From an uncultured Flavobacteriales bacterium (GTDB taxonomy: Bacteria; Bacteroidota; Bacteroidia; Flavobacteriales_D; Sanyastnellaceae), in NCBI GenBank assembly GCA_913057815.1, contig CAJXOV010000012.1, positions 1-13,525 on the forward strand: a stretch of DNA of 13,525 nucleotides. Reading direction: 5' to 3'. The number at the start of each line of letters is the position of its first letter. Position 1 is the first letter of the stretch. Made by a program: the position numbers and the translations under genes. The notes beneath the pieces are model-generated. The model was not told the origin of the DNA and searched no databases. It was given only the letters and a program-made list of their open reading frames with translations. Positions 1 to 6,658 of the stretch are shown in pieces.

Positions 1-24
1 CTCGGAGATGTGTATAAGAGACAG
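1..24 (+). other. Residual Illumina Nextera (Tn5) adapter at contig end
   Basis: Bases 6-24 read AGATGTGTATAAGAGACAG, the 19-bp Tn5 mosaic end used in Nextera libraries. The five bases before it (CTCGG) match the preceding part of the Nextera read-2 adapter. Genomic sequence starts at base 25. This is library-preparation sequence left on a contig end, not a genomic transposon end, and it should be trimmed. No gene overlaps it. Confidence 0.96.
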
Positions 25-82
25 GCTATAATCTTAGTTTGTCTTGGAAAAAACGAGTCGTGCTTTGTACTGAAGTTTTGTT

Positions 83-472
83 TCATGCAAATAATAAATT
101 TACAACAAACTCTAACAAGACTCCCCAAAAATCCCATTCAAAAGAATATTTTTTTTTCAGTTTTTCTATCGGTTTTTCTGCATACTCATATCCTCTTTTT
201 CTGCCCATATCCGCAGCCCTATTTACTTTTTGTTCCCAATTAGGAGCTTTTCTATCGGAAACACTTTTAGCTAGTAAAAAATCATATTTCCTTCTTCTCA
301 CCGCATCTTTCAAAACATAATATGCTTCTGATACTTCGCTAAATTCATCTGAAGCAGACTCAGATGAATTCACATCAGGATGTAACTGAAATGATAAATT
401 TCGGTATGCTTTTTTTATTTCTTTTAGCTTGGCCTTTACATCTATTTTTAAGATGCGGTAGTAGTTTTTCAT
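83..472 (-). CDS. Small J-domain (DnaJ-like) co-chaperone with hydrophobic C-terminal tail
   Basis: Predicted 129-aa protein whose first ~67 residues form a J domain. It has YYRIL at residues 4-8, a basic helix II (about 16-30), the HPD motif at 31-33 that stimulates Hsp70/DnaK ATPase, and the helix III/IV pattern ending RRRKYDFLL. The G/F-rich and zinc-finger regions of DnaJ are absent, so this is a class III J-protein that probably recruits DnaK to one specific client or place. The last ~15 residues (WDFWGVLLEF onward) are strongly hydrophobic and could be a membrane or packing tail. The gene starts 8 nt after the stop of the upstream gene, so they are probably co-transcribed. A run of nine T on the plus strand (149-157) lies inside it. 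The J domain is seen directly; client and location are unknown. Confidence 0.88.
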   Translation of the reverse strand: MKNYYRILKIDVKAKLKEIKKAYRNLSFQLHPDVNSSESASDEFSEVSEAYYVLKDAVRRRKYDFLLAKSVSDRKAPNWEQKVNRAADMGRKRGYEYAEKPIEKLKKKYSFEWDFWGVLLEFVVNLLFA

Positions 473-480
473 GAGTTTTT

Positions 481-1296
481 CTACTTACAAGTCTTACAAA
501 AATCTCGTTTTATAAACTCATCTCTTAGAATTTGAAAAGAGGTGTCTAACCACTCACAATATCTGGGTTTATTAGCTCTCTTAGCCGAATTCATAAAAGC
601 CCAATATTCTTCATCTTCAAGAGTTCTCCTTGTGAGAGAAGAAGTCTTAGCCAGCACGAAATATCCATCTTCAGGTAATAAAACCTCATCATGAAATGGT
701 CTAAGAATATCAACAGCTATTTTAAACTTGTGAAAATGATTACAAAACAGAGCTAGCTCAGTGGCCTCCTGAGCGGTAAACCCTTCTAGCTTCACTAATT
801 CTGATATTCTATCGAAATAGGAGTTCACATGGGTCCAGTTATTATGAGCTACGTAATAATGTATTCCTGCTAAGAGAGTGTTAACTTCCAACCGGACAAA
901 ATCTGTGGTGTCTATAATTGATAAATCTAGACCCTCTATTAAGCTTCTTAGTTCTTCGGGGTCTATAGACCTAGCTGCAGTTTCTAACTTATACCCATAT
1001 GCATATTTCGTAAACCAATACTTGGTTAAAAAATGAGCATAATTAAAGATCTGTCTAGAATTTGATTCATCAATCCTTTCTATAAACTCCTCTACCAAGA
1101 CAGAATCTAATCCTTGATGAACTTGCTTTATAGAAGCAGCCCCTAGAAGATTGGTTTTCAAATTATCATTATTCAATAGAGAATCAATCAGTGCTTCTTC
1201 GATGAGATTTTCATCAATGATATATTCATTTTTTAGAATCTCATTCCAATTTACAGAGTCTAAAGGAATTTCTAAGCCATGCTCTTTTCCTAGCAA
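481..1296 (-). CDS. C-terminal part of an interrupted CAP-domain protein (or separate hypothetical protein)
   Basis: A 271-codon open frame if started at the TTG at 1296. No ATG or GTG precedes it in frame. The frame stays open for 43 more codons upstream, right up to the TAA that ends the CAP-domain gene at 1426. Those codons read like protein, for example LLFEQRKTKITAYVD, and lie in the same frame as the CAP gene. I therefore think this is the distal half of one gene of about 776 codons split by a nonsense codon. The product looks soluble, mostly helical and acidic, with no membrane segment, and ends in a C-terminal CxxC (residues 267 and 270, ending CKTCK). I do not recognise a named domain. 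If it is a separate gene, it would need a non-ATG start. The J-domain gene follows 8 nt downstream. Confidence 0.55.
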   Translation of the reverse strand: MLGKEHGLEIPLDSVNWNEILKNEYIIDENLIEEALIDSLLNNDNLKTNLLGAASIKQVHQGLDSVLVEEFIERIDESNSRQIFNYAHFLTKYWFTKYAYGYKLETAARSIDPEELRSLIEGLDLSIIDTTDFVRLEVNTLLAGIHYYVAHNNWTHVNSYFDRISELVKLEGFTAQEATELALFCNHFHKFKIAVDILRPFHDEVLLPEDGYFVLAKTSSLTRRTLEDEEYWAFMNSAKRANKPRYCEWLDTSFQILRDEFIKRDFCKTCK

Positions 1297-1428
1297 AAAT
1301 CGCTTATAACTATCTACTGTTATAGTTGTGTCTACATAGGCTGTGATCTTGGTCTTTCTTTGCTCAAATAATAAAGAATCTAGTAGTGGAGATTTGTTTC
1401 TTTTTAAGTAGGACTTAATCTGTTTTTA
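1297..1428 (-). other. In-frame TAA followed by an open 43-codon bridge joining two ORFs
   Basis: Reading the minus strand, the CAP-domain ORF ends ...Q-N-K-N-TAA at 1428-1426. The next 43 codons (1425-1297) contain no stop and run in the same frame into the ORF at 1296-481. No ATG, GTG or TTG occurs in this bridge. The local sequence is A-rich (AAC TAA AAA CAG). The TAA is one substitution away from GAA, AAA or CAA, which would restore continuity. A recent nonsense mutation, readthrough, or a sequence error would all fit. Confidence 0.7.
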
Positions 1429-2811
1429 GTTTTTGTTTTGCAAAGCAGATATACTGTGATTCTCTATCTGAAAATCCATCAACCCCCAATTTTCCCTTGA
1501 ATTAAATGTCACTTGATCATTATAAAAATTCAAATAATTCATTATTTCACGGGCATTATCTTCTCTTCTTTCTAATAATTCTAGGTTATACCACAAAGAG
1601 CCATTCACAGAACTAAAACAGTCTACTTCAACCTTTTCAATAAAGGCTTCTAAATCCAATAAGAGTCCTATTTCACCTCTAAGGTCATTACTGTAAAATT
1701 TTTCTCGATTTTCATACCATAACTCTGCTTTAAGGGTATCGTTCATTTGAAACGAGTAATTCGCTGCTATTATCTCGGTGGAATCGGGTTCTTCATAATA
1801 AGGAGCTAGAGGTAAAAGAGGAAAAATAGCACTAGGGACTTCTACAGGGTACGAGTAATCGCACAATTTATTATCGTTAATGACGATAATGTTAGGCTGC
1901 CACTGCTTCCCATGAAGATAATCGGGTAATTCTCCAACCTTAATATATACCTTATTCTCGTTTCCTGATTCATTCTTTCTTAGCATATCCATTAGATATA
2001 TTGGCTGCTGCATTTCTCCATCATGAATCTCTGAAATATGGAATTGATTTTCTTTATCGCATGGGAGCTGCTCTCTGAGGATTATATCTACTGCTATTCC
2101 ATCATTTTGAGAATTGAACACTCCATAAAAAAACTTCATGTCGTGGAAATACATATAAATATCGTTTCCATTTACGACTACACTATTAGCGAAAAACATG
2201 GTTTCATACAACAAAGGATCGTCCTTACATGTGACTTCTGAAGGCCTTACTCCCCATGCTCTGTTTTCATTATTAAAAAAGGTAGGAAGCACAATTTCTT
2301 CAGAAGAAAAAACTTGCGCAGCATAGATTAATTTGTCCTTTTCAGATAAAGTGTAATCCAAGCTCATTCGTGTGAAACTTGGGTGAATCATGTTTTTATA
2401 ATGTGGAGGAGATTTATACCAGCCATTAAATAAATCTCTAGCTATGGCCATTCTATCTATATGACCCAATGAATCTTTAACGACACTTACTTTAGCTATA
2501 TTTTCTCCAGAATAGGTTCTGTTTCCTCCGTAATGCTTTATGCGTTCAGCTGGAGTTTCTTTAGTAAAAGTTTCTTGATAATGTGTTAGAATTTGTTTCC
2601 TAGCTATGAAAAAAGCTTGGTCTTTAGCGGCATCTTTTAAAACTTCATCTAGAATTAACGGAGAAAGTTTCAAGCTGTCTCTCAATAGGTTTACCTGAGC
2701 CAATACTTCCAGTTCTATTTCAGATGATGGGCTATCGTATTCCTGACTTACAGCGCTGTAGTAAAATGGAATGAGAAGTAAAAGGCAAAACCAAAACTTG
2801 GCAATTTTCAT
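1426..2811 (-). CDS. Secreted CAP/SCP-domain protein, probably truncated by a nonsense codon
   Basis: A 461-aa product with a signal peptide at residues 1-23 (hydrophobic core FWFCLLLLIPFYY, cut near AVSQ). A CAP/SCP (cysteine-rich secretory/PR-1) domain spans about 33-170. It keeps H77 in ILTHYQ, the SGENIA signature with E103, and the segment WYKSPPHYKNMIHP with H137 and H143, residues that line the CAP cavity. Residues ~180-340 are unassigned. Residues ~393-440 (VDCFSSVNGS, then N-x-L-x-x-R) recall an OmpA-like peptidoglycan-binding pattern, which is tentative. Bacterial CAP proteins are extracytoplasmic; their substrates are mostly unknown. The frame continues in register beyond the TAA stop into the next ORF, so the native protein may be about 776 aa. 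The start lies 12 nt after the stop of the 45-aa ORF. Confidence 0.85.
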   Translation of the reverse strand: MKIAKFWFCLLLLIPFYYSAVSQEYDSPSSEIELEVLAQVNLLRDSLKLSPLILDEVLKDAAKDQAFFIARKQILTHYQETFTKETPAERIKHYGGNRTYSGENIAKVSVVKDSLGHIDRMAIARDLFNGWYKSPPHYKNMIHPSFTRMSLDYTLSEKDKLIYAAQVFSSEEIVLPTFFNNENRAWGVRPSEVTCKDDPLLYETMFFANSVVVNGNDIYMYFHDMKFFYGVFNSQNDGIAVDIILREQLPCDKENQFHISEIHDGEMQQPIYLMDMLRKNESGNENKVYIKVGELPDYLHGKQWQPNIIVINDNKLCDYSYPVEVPSAIFPLLPLAPYYEEPDSTEIIAANYSFQMNDTLKAELWYENREKFYSNDLRGEIGLLLDLEAFIEKVEVDCFSSVNGSLWYNLELLERREDNAREIMNYLNFYNDQVTFNSRENWGLMDFQIENHSISALQNKN

Positions 2812-2823
2812 GCTGACAAGATA

Positions 2824-2961
2824 CTATTTAAAATAAGTTTCATAAACAATCATCACCACTACAATTAAGAAGACTACCAAAAAAGTAATGAGTCCTCCCC
2901 AAGAAAAATCCGGAGGCCTATCTTTTCCTCCGGTGGATTTGTATTTAAAACTAGTGGCCAT
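2824..2961 (-). CDS. 45-aa single-pass membrane protein, unassigned
   Basis: A short ORF read on the minus strand, from ATG at 2961 to TAG at 2824. The product starts MATSFKYKSTGGKDRPPDFS, then has one hydrophobic segment at about residues 22-40 (GGLITFLVVFLIVVVMIVY) and a short ETYFK tail. The basic N-terminal half suggests it stays in the cytoplasm by the positive-inside rule. The ATG shares its A with the TAA of the lipoprotein gene upstream (TAATG), a layout typical of translational coupling. The CAP-protein gene starts 12 nt downstream. It fills an otherwise empty gap with a sensible membrane-protein composition, which supports it being real. I know no family for it, and expression is not shown. 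Confidence 0.68.
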   Translation of the reverse strand: MATSFKYKSTGGKDRPPDFSWGGLITFLVVFLIVVVMIVYETYFK

Positions 2962-3755
2962 TAGAGTGTTTTCAAATAAGATTTCAAAGCCTCCCAAACC
3001 GCTTCATTTCCCTCTGTACTTTCCCATAATCCTCTAGAACCATGGATTCCTTTTACCTCAGGTAAATGAGAGGATTTAGGCGTGGTCACCTTTTCGAAAA
3101 TCCCTTTCCATGAGCTGTGCTCACTTTTAGCAGAAGAAATAAATACAGGACAAGTTACATTAGCCGAAAACTCTGCTATTCCTTTTCCATCTACCTTAAA
3201 ATATTCTCCAGGAGAAAAAGCCACTATAGCGTCTATTTGTTCTGGGTGTTTAGCAGCCATCACGAATGTTAATGCTGCAGAATAAGAACTTCCCCATAGA
3301 ATAACTTTACTGGCTTTCATCTCTACATTTACATACTTTAAAGCAGCTTCTACATCAGGAATAGCATCTGAATATGCAGTTGGAAGCTTCGCTTTTTTAG
3401 CAGCTGCATTGGTCTCGTTTTTTATTCCGTTAACCTCATTTCCCGAACGCTGATCTGTGGCTATGCAGTTGTAGCCAAGTGCATTTAGCTGAGGAGCTAT
3501 TTCTCTGTATTCACCTCTGCTAAACCCAGCTTGGTGACACAGAATGATCCATGGAGCTTCTGCATTTCCAGTATCATAAATGTCAGCTGTAACTGTTAAT
3601 CCATCAGTAGCACTTAACGTCACTTTTTTGAATGGTTCCGTTTTTTGAGTTTCTGCGGTTTCAAACTCAGAATAATCCGCCTCACATTCCGTAGATTCGT
3701 TTTGTGCGCATCCCAAAATAATGGCTAACACTGAAATAAAAAGTCCTGTTTTCAT
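2961..3755 (-). CDS. Alpha/beta-hydrolase lipoprotein
   Basis: 264-aa protein of the alpha/beta-hydrolase (dienelactone hydrolase/prolyl oligopeptidase-like) superfamily. The N-terminus MKTGLFISVLAIILGC is a lipoprotein signal with the lipidated cysteine at C16, so it is probably membrane anchored. CHQAGFSRGEY at about 73-83 corresponds to the oxyanion-hole strand-loop (HxxG type). The nucleophile elbow is GSSYS with Ser157, a GxSxS variant of the usual GxSxG. Glu212 in SAKSE and His238 in GIHGS are the likely acid and base of the triad. Substrate is unknown: a small ester, lactone or peptide cannot be told apart. It lies 27 nt after the SRPBCC gene, and its stop overlaps the start of the 45-aa membrane ORF, so these are probably one transcript. 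Confidence 0.88.
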   Translation of the reverse strand: MKTGLFISVLAIILGCAQNESTECEADYSEFETAETQKTEPFKKVTLSATDGLTVTADIYDTGNAEAPWIILCHQAGFSRGEYREIAPQLNALGYNCIATDQRSGNEVNGIKNETNAAAKKAKLPTAYSDAIPDVEAALKYVNVEMKASKVILWGSSYSAALTFVMAAKHPEQIDAIVAFSPGEYFKVDGKGIAEFSANVTCPVFISSAKSEHSSWKGIFEKVTTPKSSHLPEVKGIHGSRGLWESTEGNEAVWEALKSYLKTL

Positions 3756-3782
3756 ATCTGCAATTTACACAGTCCAAATTAC

Positions 3783-4202
3783 TCATTTCTCACATCTTTC
3801 TTTTAAGGCTTGGTTCATTTCTTGAAATCCGGTTTTGGTCTCTTTTTTCAGTTTATTCTTCAAAAACGGAACTAAAATACCCGAAAATGACTCATTTTGA
3901 TGAAAAACCACCGTTTTACCGTCAATCACTTCTATGATGAATTCGTGATTACCGTCAAATAATCCTTTTAAAAAGAGTTTTCCTAACCAACTAAATTTTT
4001 GATTCTGTTTTAGTTCTTGAACCTCTGGTTTGAATTTCATGCCTCCAAGTTCTATGTTTATTGTATTTCCTCGCGTTGCAACGCCTGAAATATGCTTAAT
4101 GAAAGGGTTCCAACTGGGATAACCCTCAAAGTCCATAAGTATTTCCCAAACCTTAGGAGCTGAACTTGAAATGATGATTTGTGTTTCTAATCTGAATAAC
4201 AT
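3783..4202 (-). CDS. SRPBCC-family (polyketide cyclase/START-like) protein
   Basis: 139-aa cytoplasmic protein with the layout of the SRPBCC/polyketide-cyclase fold. The first strand runs RLETQIIISSSAPKVWEIL, followed by the signature FEGYPSWNPFI (about 25-35) found in many small bacterial members. Alternating strands and a long C-terminal helix (about 110-136) follow. These proteins bind hydrophobic ligands in a deep cavity; individual members are cyclases, ATPase activators or of unknown function, and the sequence does not say which. A perfect palindrome with an FNR-like half-site lies about 55-70 nt upstream of the ATG, overlapping the end of the Crp/Fnr-type regulator gene. This gene is therefore a likely target of that regulator. 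The start is the first ATG after the 65-nt gap. Confidence 0.85.
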   Translation of the reverse strand: MLFRLETQIIISSSAPKVWEILMDFEGYPSWNPFIKHISGVATRGNTINIELGGMKFKPEVQELKQNQKFSWLGKLFLKGLFDGNHEFIIEVIDGKTVVFHQNESFSGILVPFLKNKLKKETKTGFQEMNQALKERCEK

Positions 4203-4256
4203 GATTTATGAATTTTATTTGTTTTCACAAAGTTCATAACACGCTTCAGGTCTACA

Positions 4257-4272
4257 CTTGACTTAAGTCAAG
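4257..4272. promoter_or_regulatory. Perfect 16-bp palindrome containing an FNR/CRP-type site (TTGAC-N4-GTCAA)
   Basis: CTTGACTTAAGTCAAG is identical to its reverse complement. Its core TTGAC-N4-GTCAA has the length and spacing of an FNR box (TTGAT-N4-ATCAA). It overlaps the stop of the Crp/Fnr-type regulator gene (TGA at 4270-4268) and is centred about 62 nt upstream of the SRPBCC ATG. A weak -7-like box, GAACTTTG (4235-4228, minus strand), lies so that the palindrome centre would be about 40 bp upstream of transcription start, as in class II activation. The neighbouring regulator keeps the E..SR recognition-helix residues that FNR uses on TTGA half-sites. Binding is inferred. The palindrome could also act in part as a weak hairpin at the regulator's 3' end. 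Confidence 0.6.
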
Positions 4273-4837
4273 AAATGGTTTTCTTCCAAATTCTACTCAT
4301 TGTTTCAGGAGACATACCCAGCATAGAAGCCAAGTATTGAAGTGGAATTTCATTAAATAATTCCTTTTTAGAATCGAATAATTCTTGGTACCTTTCCTCT
4401 GCTGATTTAGATAAAAAGGAATACACTCTATTTTCTAAAGTAACAAAACACTTGGCTAAAAAAAGCCTTTCTAACTCTGGCCATTCTTTCACATCATCTC
4501 CAATTCTATTATAACTGTCTCTGGAAATAATATGAATTTCACAATCAGATATGGCCTGAATATTCCACCTAGCAGGTGTGTAAAACATAAAACTAGATAA
4601 TTCAGTGGCAAATTCTCCTTTCGTAGAAATCCATTGGGTTACTTCAGAATTGTCCTCATTCACATACATTCTAAGGGCTCCAGACTGAACAAAACCCATC
4701 TTAGTACAGTGAGAATCTGTTTGACAAAGATAATCTCCTTTTTTCAGATAGACGGTATTGAACTTTTCTGATACTTTTTCAGCGGCCAGTTTATCGAAAT
4801 CGAAATAAGCGCCTATGTATTGTTGTAGTTCCGTCAT
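4268..4837 (-). CDS. Crp/Fnr-family transcriptional regulator
   Basis: 189-aa regulator. An N-terminal cyclic-nucleotide-binding-like beta-barrel covers about residues 5-110 (LKKGDYLCQT, then FVQSGALRMYV). A dimerisation helix lies around 118-145, and a short winged-helix DNA-binding region runs about 164-189. The recognition helix SPETMSRIWKK carries E178, S181 and R182, equivalent to the FNR residues that contact TTGA half-sites. The FNR cysteine cluster and the CRP cAMP-contact pattern are not evident, so the signal is unknown, as in many Bacteroidota members. It ends soon after the recognition helix, which is normal for this subfamily. The ATG abuts the stop of the upstream VOC gene (TAGATG), suggesting translational coupling. 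Its likely operator is the palindrome at its own 3' end, in front of the SRPBCC gene. Confidence 0.9.
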   Translation of the reverse strand: MTELQQYIGAYFDFDKLAAEKVSEKFNTVYLKKGDYLCQTDSHCTKMGFVQSGALRMYVNEDNSEVTQWISTKGEFATELSSFMFYTPARWNIQAISDCEIHIISRDSYNRIGDDVKEWPELERLFLAKCFVTLENRVYSFLSKSAEERYQELFDSKKELFNEIPLQYLASMLGMSPETMSRIWKKTIS

Positions 4838-5260
4838 CTACGGCAATGTATTCCCTTTATTGTCTAATTCCAAATAAGGGTTGTACGCTACTTCCCATAA
4901 GTTATCATCTGGATCAGAGAAATACCCGCTATACCCTCCCCAAAACACTTCTTCTGGTTCTTTCACTATGGTAACTTTTTTCTTTTTAAGCGTTGCAAAC
5001 ACTTCATTTACCTCTTCTTTAGTTCTACAATTGTAAGCCAAAGTAAATCCCCTAAAACCGCTTCCTTCATGAGAAACTCCAGCATCTTCTGCGAGCTTTT
5101 CTCTGGTGTAAAGTGATAACAGAATACCGTTCAGCTGAATAAACGTGATATTCTCATTAGAAGCTTCAGTGGTTTTCCAGCCTAGGGTTTCTGAATAGAA
5201 TTCGGTAGCTGACTTTAGGTCTTTAACTCCAAGACCGATTATTGTTACTCTTGGTTCCAT
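4838..5260 (-). CDS. VOC-family (glyoxalase/bleomycin-resistance fold) protein
   Basis: 140-aa single vicinal-oxygen-chelate domain made of two beta-alpha-beta-beta-beta modules. The first opens VTIIGLGVKDLKSATEFYSE with the typical FY..LGW; the second ends GYFSDPDDNLWEVAYNPY (about 111-129), the signature of the small lactoylglutathione-lyase-like group. Members are metal-dependent lyases, dioxygenases or drug-binding proteins. The metal ligands cannot be fixed by eye apart from the likely C-terminal glutamate E123 in LWEVA, so no reaction is claimed. The ATG at 5260 lies 16 nt inside the end of the upstream acetyltransferase gene, and its stop abuts the ATG of the regulator. It is clearly part of one co-translated run. 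Confidence 0.9.
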   Translation of the reverse strand: MEPRVTIIGLGVKDLKSATEFYSETLGWKTTEASNENITFIQLNGILLSLYTREKLAEDAGVSHEGSGFRGFTLAYNCRTKEEVNEVFATLKKKKVTIVKEPEEVFWGGYSGYFSDPDDNLWEVAYNPYLELDNKGNTLP

Positions 5261-5793
5261 TTGGAGATTTCTTTAAATTTTTCGAGAGTCATTTCCCACC
5301 TTTTTACAGATTGCTCGAAATTGATGCTTCCAGGAATCGTAGTGTACTCTCTTATAAAAGTAAAACCTAACTTCTCTAACGTTTTGTGTGGTGCTATGTT
5401 TTGTGAATAAGGTTCACAGATTACTTTTTTCAAATTGAAATTTGAAAAAAATAGTTTTAAGGACTCTACCACTAACTCTTGTCCGTTTCCTTTCTTCCTA
5501 TTTCCCGAATCCCAAATATGAAGATGCATGGAAGCTTGATTTCCAAATTCTATTTGATTTATATTACAGTGCCCGAATGGTTCTTCTCCATCCAACCAAA
5601 CCGTACCAAAAGAGTTTTTTTCTTTATACGATGTGGCTATTTGATTGGCCAGCATATCATTCCACTCTGTTGAAGTAGGCATCTTCGAAGGATCAGCTCC
5701 CATTCCTAATAAATATTCATCACTAGCCGAAAGCCAGTATGACGCTATGTGAGCTATATCTGAAGATGCTATTTCTCTAGCAGATAAGGCCAT
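5245..5793 (-). CDS. GNAT-family N-acetyltransferase
   Basis: 182-aa GNAT acetyltransferase (RimJ/RimL-like Acetyltransf_3 type). The acetyl-CoA pyrophosphate loop is the RxxGxG motif R99-K-K-G102-N-G104, at the end of strand beta4 (MHLHIWDSGN). The later motif NIAPHKTLEKLGF (132-144) is the usual helix after strand beta5 that packs on CoA, followed by the FIREY strand. The acceptor (amino acid, peptide, antibiotic or other amine) cannot be read from sequence. The start ATG shares one base with the TAA of the upstream peroxiredoxin-like gene (TAATG). The 3' end overlaps the VOC gene start by 16 nt. Confidence 0.9.
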   Translation of the reverse strand: MALSAREIASSDIAHIASYWLSASDEYLLGMGADPSKMPTSTEWNDMLANQIATSYKEKNSFGTVWLDGEEPFGHCNINQIEFGNQASMHLHIWDSGNRKKGNGQELVVESLKLFFSNFNLKKVICEPYSQNIAPHKTLEKLGFTFIREYTTIPGSINFEQSVKRWEMTLEKFKEISKWNQE

Positions 5794-6653
5794 TATTTTT
5801 CAGAGTTATACTTGTCGATTACTTTAACAAAATCAGCCGGTTCCGGTCTAATTCTATAATTCTCCGTCTGATCTGTATAAATGATCTTTCCTATGGCATT
5901 AGTTATTATTACTGTAGGTAATACAGTATCAGAATCAAATCCAAACACCTGAAAACTGGCCGGTAATCCGTTCTTACAGAAAATCTCCAATTGTCTCGAA
6001 ACTTTGTTCTTTACATCTACCAAAAAGTGAAAATCTCCTCCTCTGTTTCTTCCTAATTTAGAAGTGTACTTATGCGGTTGAGGACTCACGAAAATTGTGC
6101 TTACTCCTCTTTTTTCGAGTTCTTTTTGCTCCTTTATCACTTCTTCCACTTGTGCGGTGCAAAACGGACACCAATTCCCTCTATAAAAAATGTAAATCGC
6201 GAATTTCCCATGAAAACTGGAGCTAGAAACTTTTTCTTTTTTTTCAGATTCAAATATTAGATTAGGAAGTTCATTTCCTATTTGAAGAATCTTGTTTTCA
6301 TCCCTATCATAAAATGCAGATGACCAAAAGAGATAAGCTAACCAACCTAGAGCTACACACAAAGTAAAAATGAGATGAATCAACTCAAATTCTTCTATAA
6401 ACAAAGCAGTTATAGCAAGAGCAGTTCCTAGTATTATTGGCCAAGAATAGAGCTGAATAAACTTATCTGTACTGGTTTTGTTTAACAAAAAGAGCAACAC
6501 AAAATAGAGCATTCCCGCCCCACTACTAATGACAATTCCAAGATGATTCCATGAAAATTCAGAACCCAGCAGATCTGAAAGCATGTATGAAAATACTACT
6601 AGACAAAAGACGGGATAAGCTGCCGTAAAAACGGATTTTAATAATGAACTCAT
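5793..6653 (-). CDS. Membrane-anchored peroxiredoxin-like (AhpC/TSA, thioredoxin-fold) protein
   Basis: 286-aa protein in two parts. Residues 1-112 hold about four transmembrane helices (roughly 8-30, 37-58, 70-86, 91-112). Residues ~122-286 form a redoxin domain of the AhpC/TSA-like group. That domain has the strand FAIYIFYRGNWCPFC with a C162-P-F-C165 motif where peroxiredoxin-like proteins carry their peroxidatic/redox cysteines, then VSTIFVSPQP and a late TVIITNAIGKIIYTD hairpin. It probably reduces peroxides or exchanges disulfides. The number of helices suggests that the C-terminal domain faces the cytoplasm, but topology is not certain. It starts 5 nt after the 133-aa conserved gene and overlaps the GNAT start by one base. 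The fusion of a membrane domain to this redoxin is the unusual point. Confidence 0.85.
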   Translation of the reverse strand: MSSLLKSVFTAAYPVFCLVVFSYMLSDLLGSEFSWNHLGIVISSGAGMLYFVLLFLLNKTSTDKFIQLYSWPIILGTALAITALFIEEFELIHLIFTLCVALGWLAYLFWSSAFYDRDENKILQIGNELPNLIFESEKKEKVSSSSFHGKFAIYIFYRGNWCPFCTAQVEEVIKEQKELEKRGVSTIFVSPQPHKYTSKLGRNRGGDFHFLVDVKNKVSRQLEIFCKNGLPASFQVFGFDSDTVLPTVIITNAIGKIIYTDQTENYRIRPEPADFVKVIDKYNSEK

Positions 6654-6658
6654 TGATT

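Noticed and set aside
1..24. A genomic Tn5-type transposon end
   Set aside because: The bases before the mosaic end match the synthetic Nextera adapter, and the sequence sits exactly at the window edge.
149..157. Nine-base homopolymers (also 13243-13251) as phase-variation switches
   Set aside because: Both frames are intact, the runs are short, AT-rich genomes have many of them, and the gene types are not typical phase-variable ones.
10..320. Two plus-strand ORFs of 77 and 93 codons
   Set aside because: They are antisense to the J-domain gene, one starts in or next to the adapter, and their products are low-complexity and phenylalanine-rich.
1426..1428. Alternative genetic code with TAA as a sense codon
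   Set aside because: Several other genes in the window end normally at TAA (for example 2961 and 5793, with an immediate start of the next gene).
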